DNA from: Streptomyces aureus
Lineage (GTDB): Bacteria; Actinomycetota; Actinomycetes; Streptomycetales; Streptomycetaceae
Assembly (NCBI RefSeq): GCF_000725495.1
Contig: NZ_JNZD01000032.1
Coordinates: 55,170-119,169 of the forward strand
DNA: 64,000 nt
Direction of reading: 5' to 3'
Shown: piece after piece, positions 63,188-64,000 of the stretch
Numbering within the stretch: position 1 is the first letter of the stretch
Layout of the letters: each line of letters opens with the position of its first letter
The notes under the pieces: model-generated
What the model was told of the DNA's origin: nothing
Database searches by the model: none
What the model saw: the letters and a program-made list of their open reading frames with translations, nothing else
Program-made: the position numbers and the translations under genes

Positions 63188-64000
63188 ATGAACGCAGAAA
63201 GCCGTACCAGGCTCACCCAGACACCCGAGTGGACCGCCCTGGCCGGGCACCGCGAGGAGCTCGCCGGCACCCATCTGCGCGACCTGTTCGCGGCCGAACC
63301 CGGACGCGGCTCCGGCTACTCGCTCCAGGTCGGCGATCTGCACCTCGACTACTCCAAGCACCTGGTCACCGACGAGACGATGCGGCTGCTGCGCGAGCTG
63401 GCCGTGGCGACGGATGTGTTCGGGCTGCGGGACGCGATGTTCCGGGGCGAGAAGATCAACACGACCGAGGACCGGGCGGTGCTGCACACCGCGCTGCGGG
63501 CGCCGCGGGGCGCGGTGGTCGAGGTCGACGGGGAGAACGTCGTGCCGGCCGTGCACGCGGTCCTGGACAAGATGACGGACTTCGCGGGGCGGGTGCGTTC
63601 GGGTGCGTGGACGGGTCACACCGGCAAGCGGATCAAGAACGTGGTCAACGTCGGGATCGGCGGCTCCGACCTGGGTCCGGCGATGGCCTACGAGGTGCTG
63701 CGGTCGTTCACGGACCGGTCGCTGACGGTGCGGTTCGTCTCGAACGTGGACGGCGCGGACCTGCACGAGGCGGTCCGTGACCTGGACCCGGCCGAGACGC
63801 TGTTCGTCATCGCCTCCAAGACGTTCACCACGATCGAGACGATCACCAACGCGACCTCCGCGCGCGAGTGGCTGCTGACGGGGCTGAAGGCGGGTCAGGA
63901 AGCGGTCGCGAAGCACTTCGTGGCGCTGTCGACGAACGCGGAGAAGGTCGCGGACTTCGGTATCGACACGGCGAACATGTTCGAGTTCTGGGACTGGGTC
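63188..64000 (+). CDS. pgi: Glucose-6-phosphate isomerase, 5' part (3' end outside window)
   Basis: 271 codons are present and the frame stays open to the window end. The product starts [19 protein letters not shown]. Marks are [10 protein letters not shown] (early phosphate-sugar region), [36 protein letters not shown] and [24 protein letters not shown]. The enzyme interconverts glucose 6-phosphate and fructose 6-phosphate. The last visible codons (FEFWDWV) lie just before the second phosphate-binding region. Confidence 0.96.
   Translation, partial: MNAESRTRLTQTPEWTALAGHREELAGTHLRDLFAAEPGRGSGYSLQVGDLHLDYSKHLVTDETMRLLRELAVATDVFGLRDAMFRGEKINTTEDRAVLHTALRAPRGAVVEVDGENVVPAVHAVLDKMTDFAGRVRSGAWTGHTGKRIKNVVNVGIGGSDLGPAMAYEVLRSFTDRSLTVRFVSNVDGADLHEAVRDLDPAETLFVIASKTFTTIETITNATSAREWLLTGLKAGQEAVAKHFVALSTNAEKVADFGIDTANMFEFWDWV

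Overview
The window is a high-GC actinobacterial chromosome segment, almost certainly Streptomyces. It carries WhiA, RbpA, an abaA/whiJ-like module (HTH plus DUF397 plus ATPase), a mycothiol-dependent isomerase family protein and many GTG starts. The order rpsA ... uvrB ... uvrA ... uvrC-rapZ-yvcK-whiA ... gap-pgk-tpiA-secG-rbpA-pgi is the conserved Streptomyces core order as I remember it. No prophage, insertion sequence, rRNA operon or CRISPR array was seen.

Layout: 1-9.2 kb holds the 3' end of rpsA, a PAC2 protein, coaE, a TPR protein and small housekeeping or hypothetical genes, including an S4 RNA-binding protein, a family-5 uracil-DNA glycosylase and a RidA homologue. 9.2-9.8 kb has no protein gene and contains the most unusual object in the window: two tRNA halves in reversed (permuted) order with perfectly complementary acceptor strands. 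9.8-14.9 kb holds a FUSC-type membrane protein and the regulator module. 15-26.9 kb holds a stand-alone gltD, a DUF2293 gene broken by a frameshift, a CBS protein, CorA, pseudouridine catabolism (psuG plus kinase), ogt, a secreted phosphodiesterase and an MHYT protein. 26.9-34.5 kb joins uvrB to a stress cluster: TerD, a TerD fusion protein, a TerC exporter behind a probable manganese riboswitch, and a Ca2+/H+ antiporter. 34.5-48 kb holds transporters (MFS, polar amino-acid ABC), aroQ, uvrA and a LacI-controlled sugar kinase locus. 48-55 kb is the uvrC-rapZ-yvcK-whiA operon. 55-64 kb holds a secreted zinc carboxypeptidase and the glycolytic run to pgi, which is cut by the window end.

Themes: nucleotide excision repair is complete (uvrA, uvrB, uvrC). 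These genes and ogt carry a shared TTGTCAGTGG-N7-TANNNT type promoter, the RecA-independent DNA-damage signature that PafBC recognises in mycobacteria; the first terD gene has one too. At least eleven genes have a -10-like hexamer 6-7 nt before the start codon, which predicts leaderless mRNAs. All functional calls come from reading the sequence and from remembered family motifs. No database search was run.
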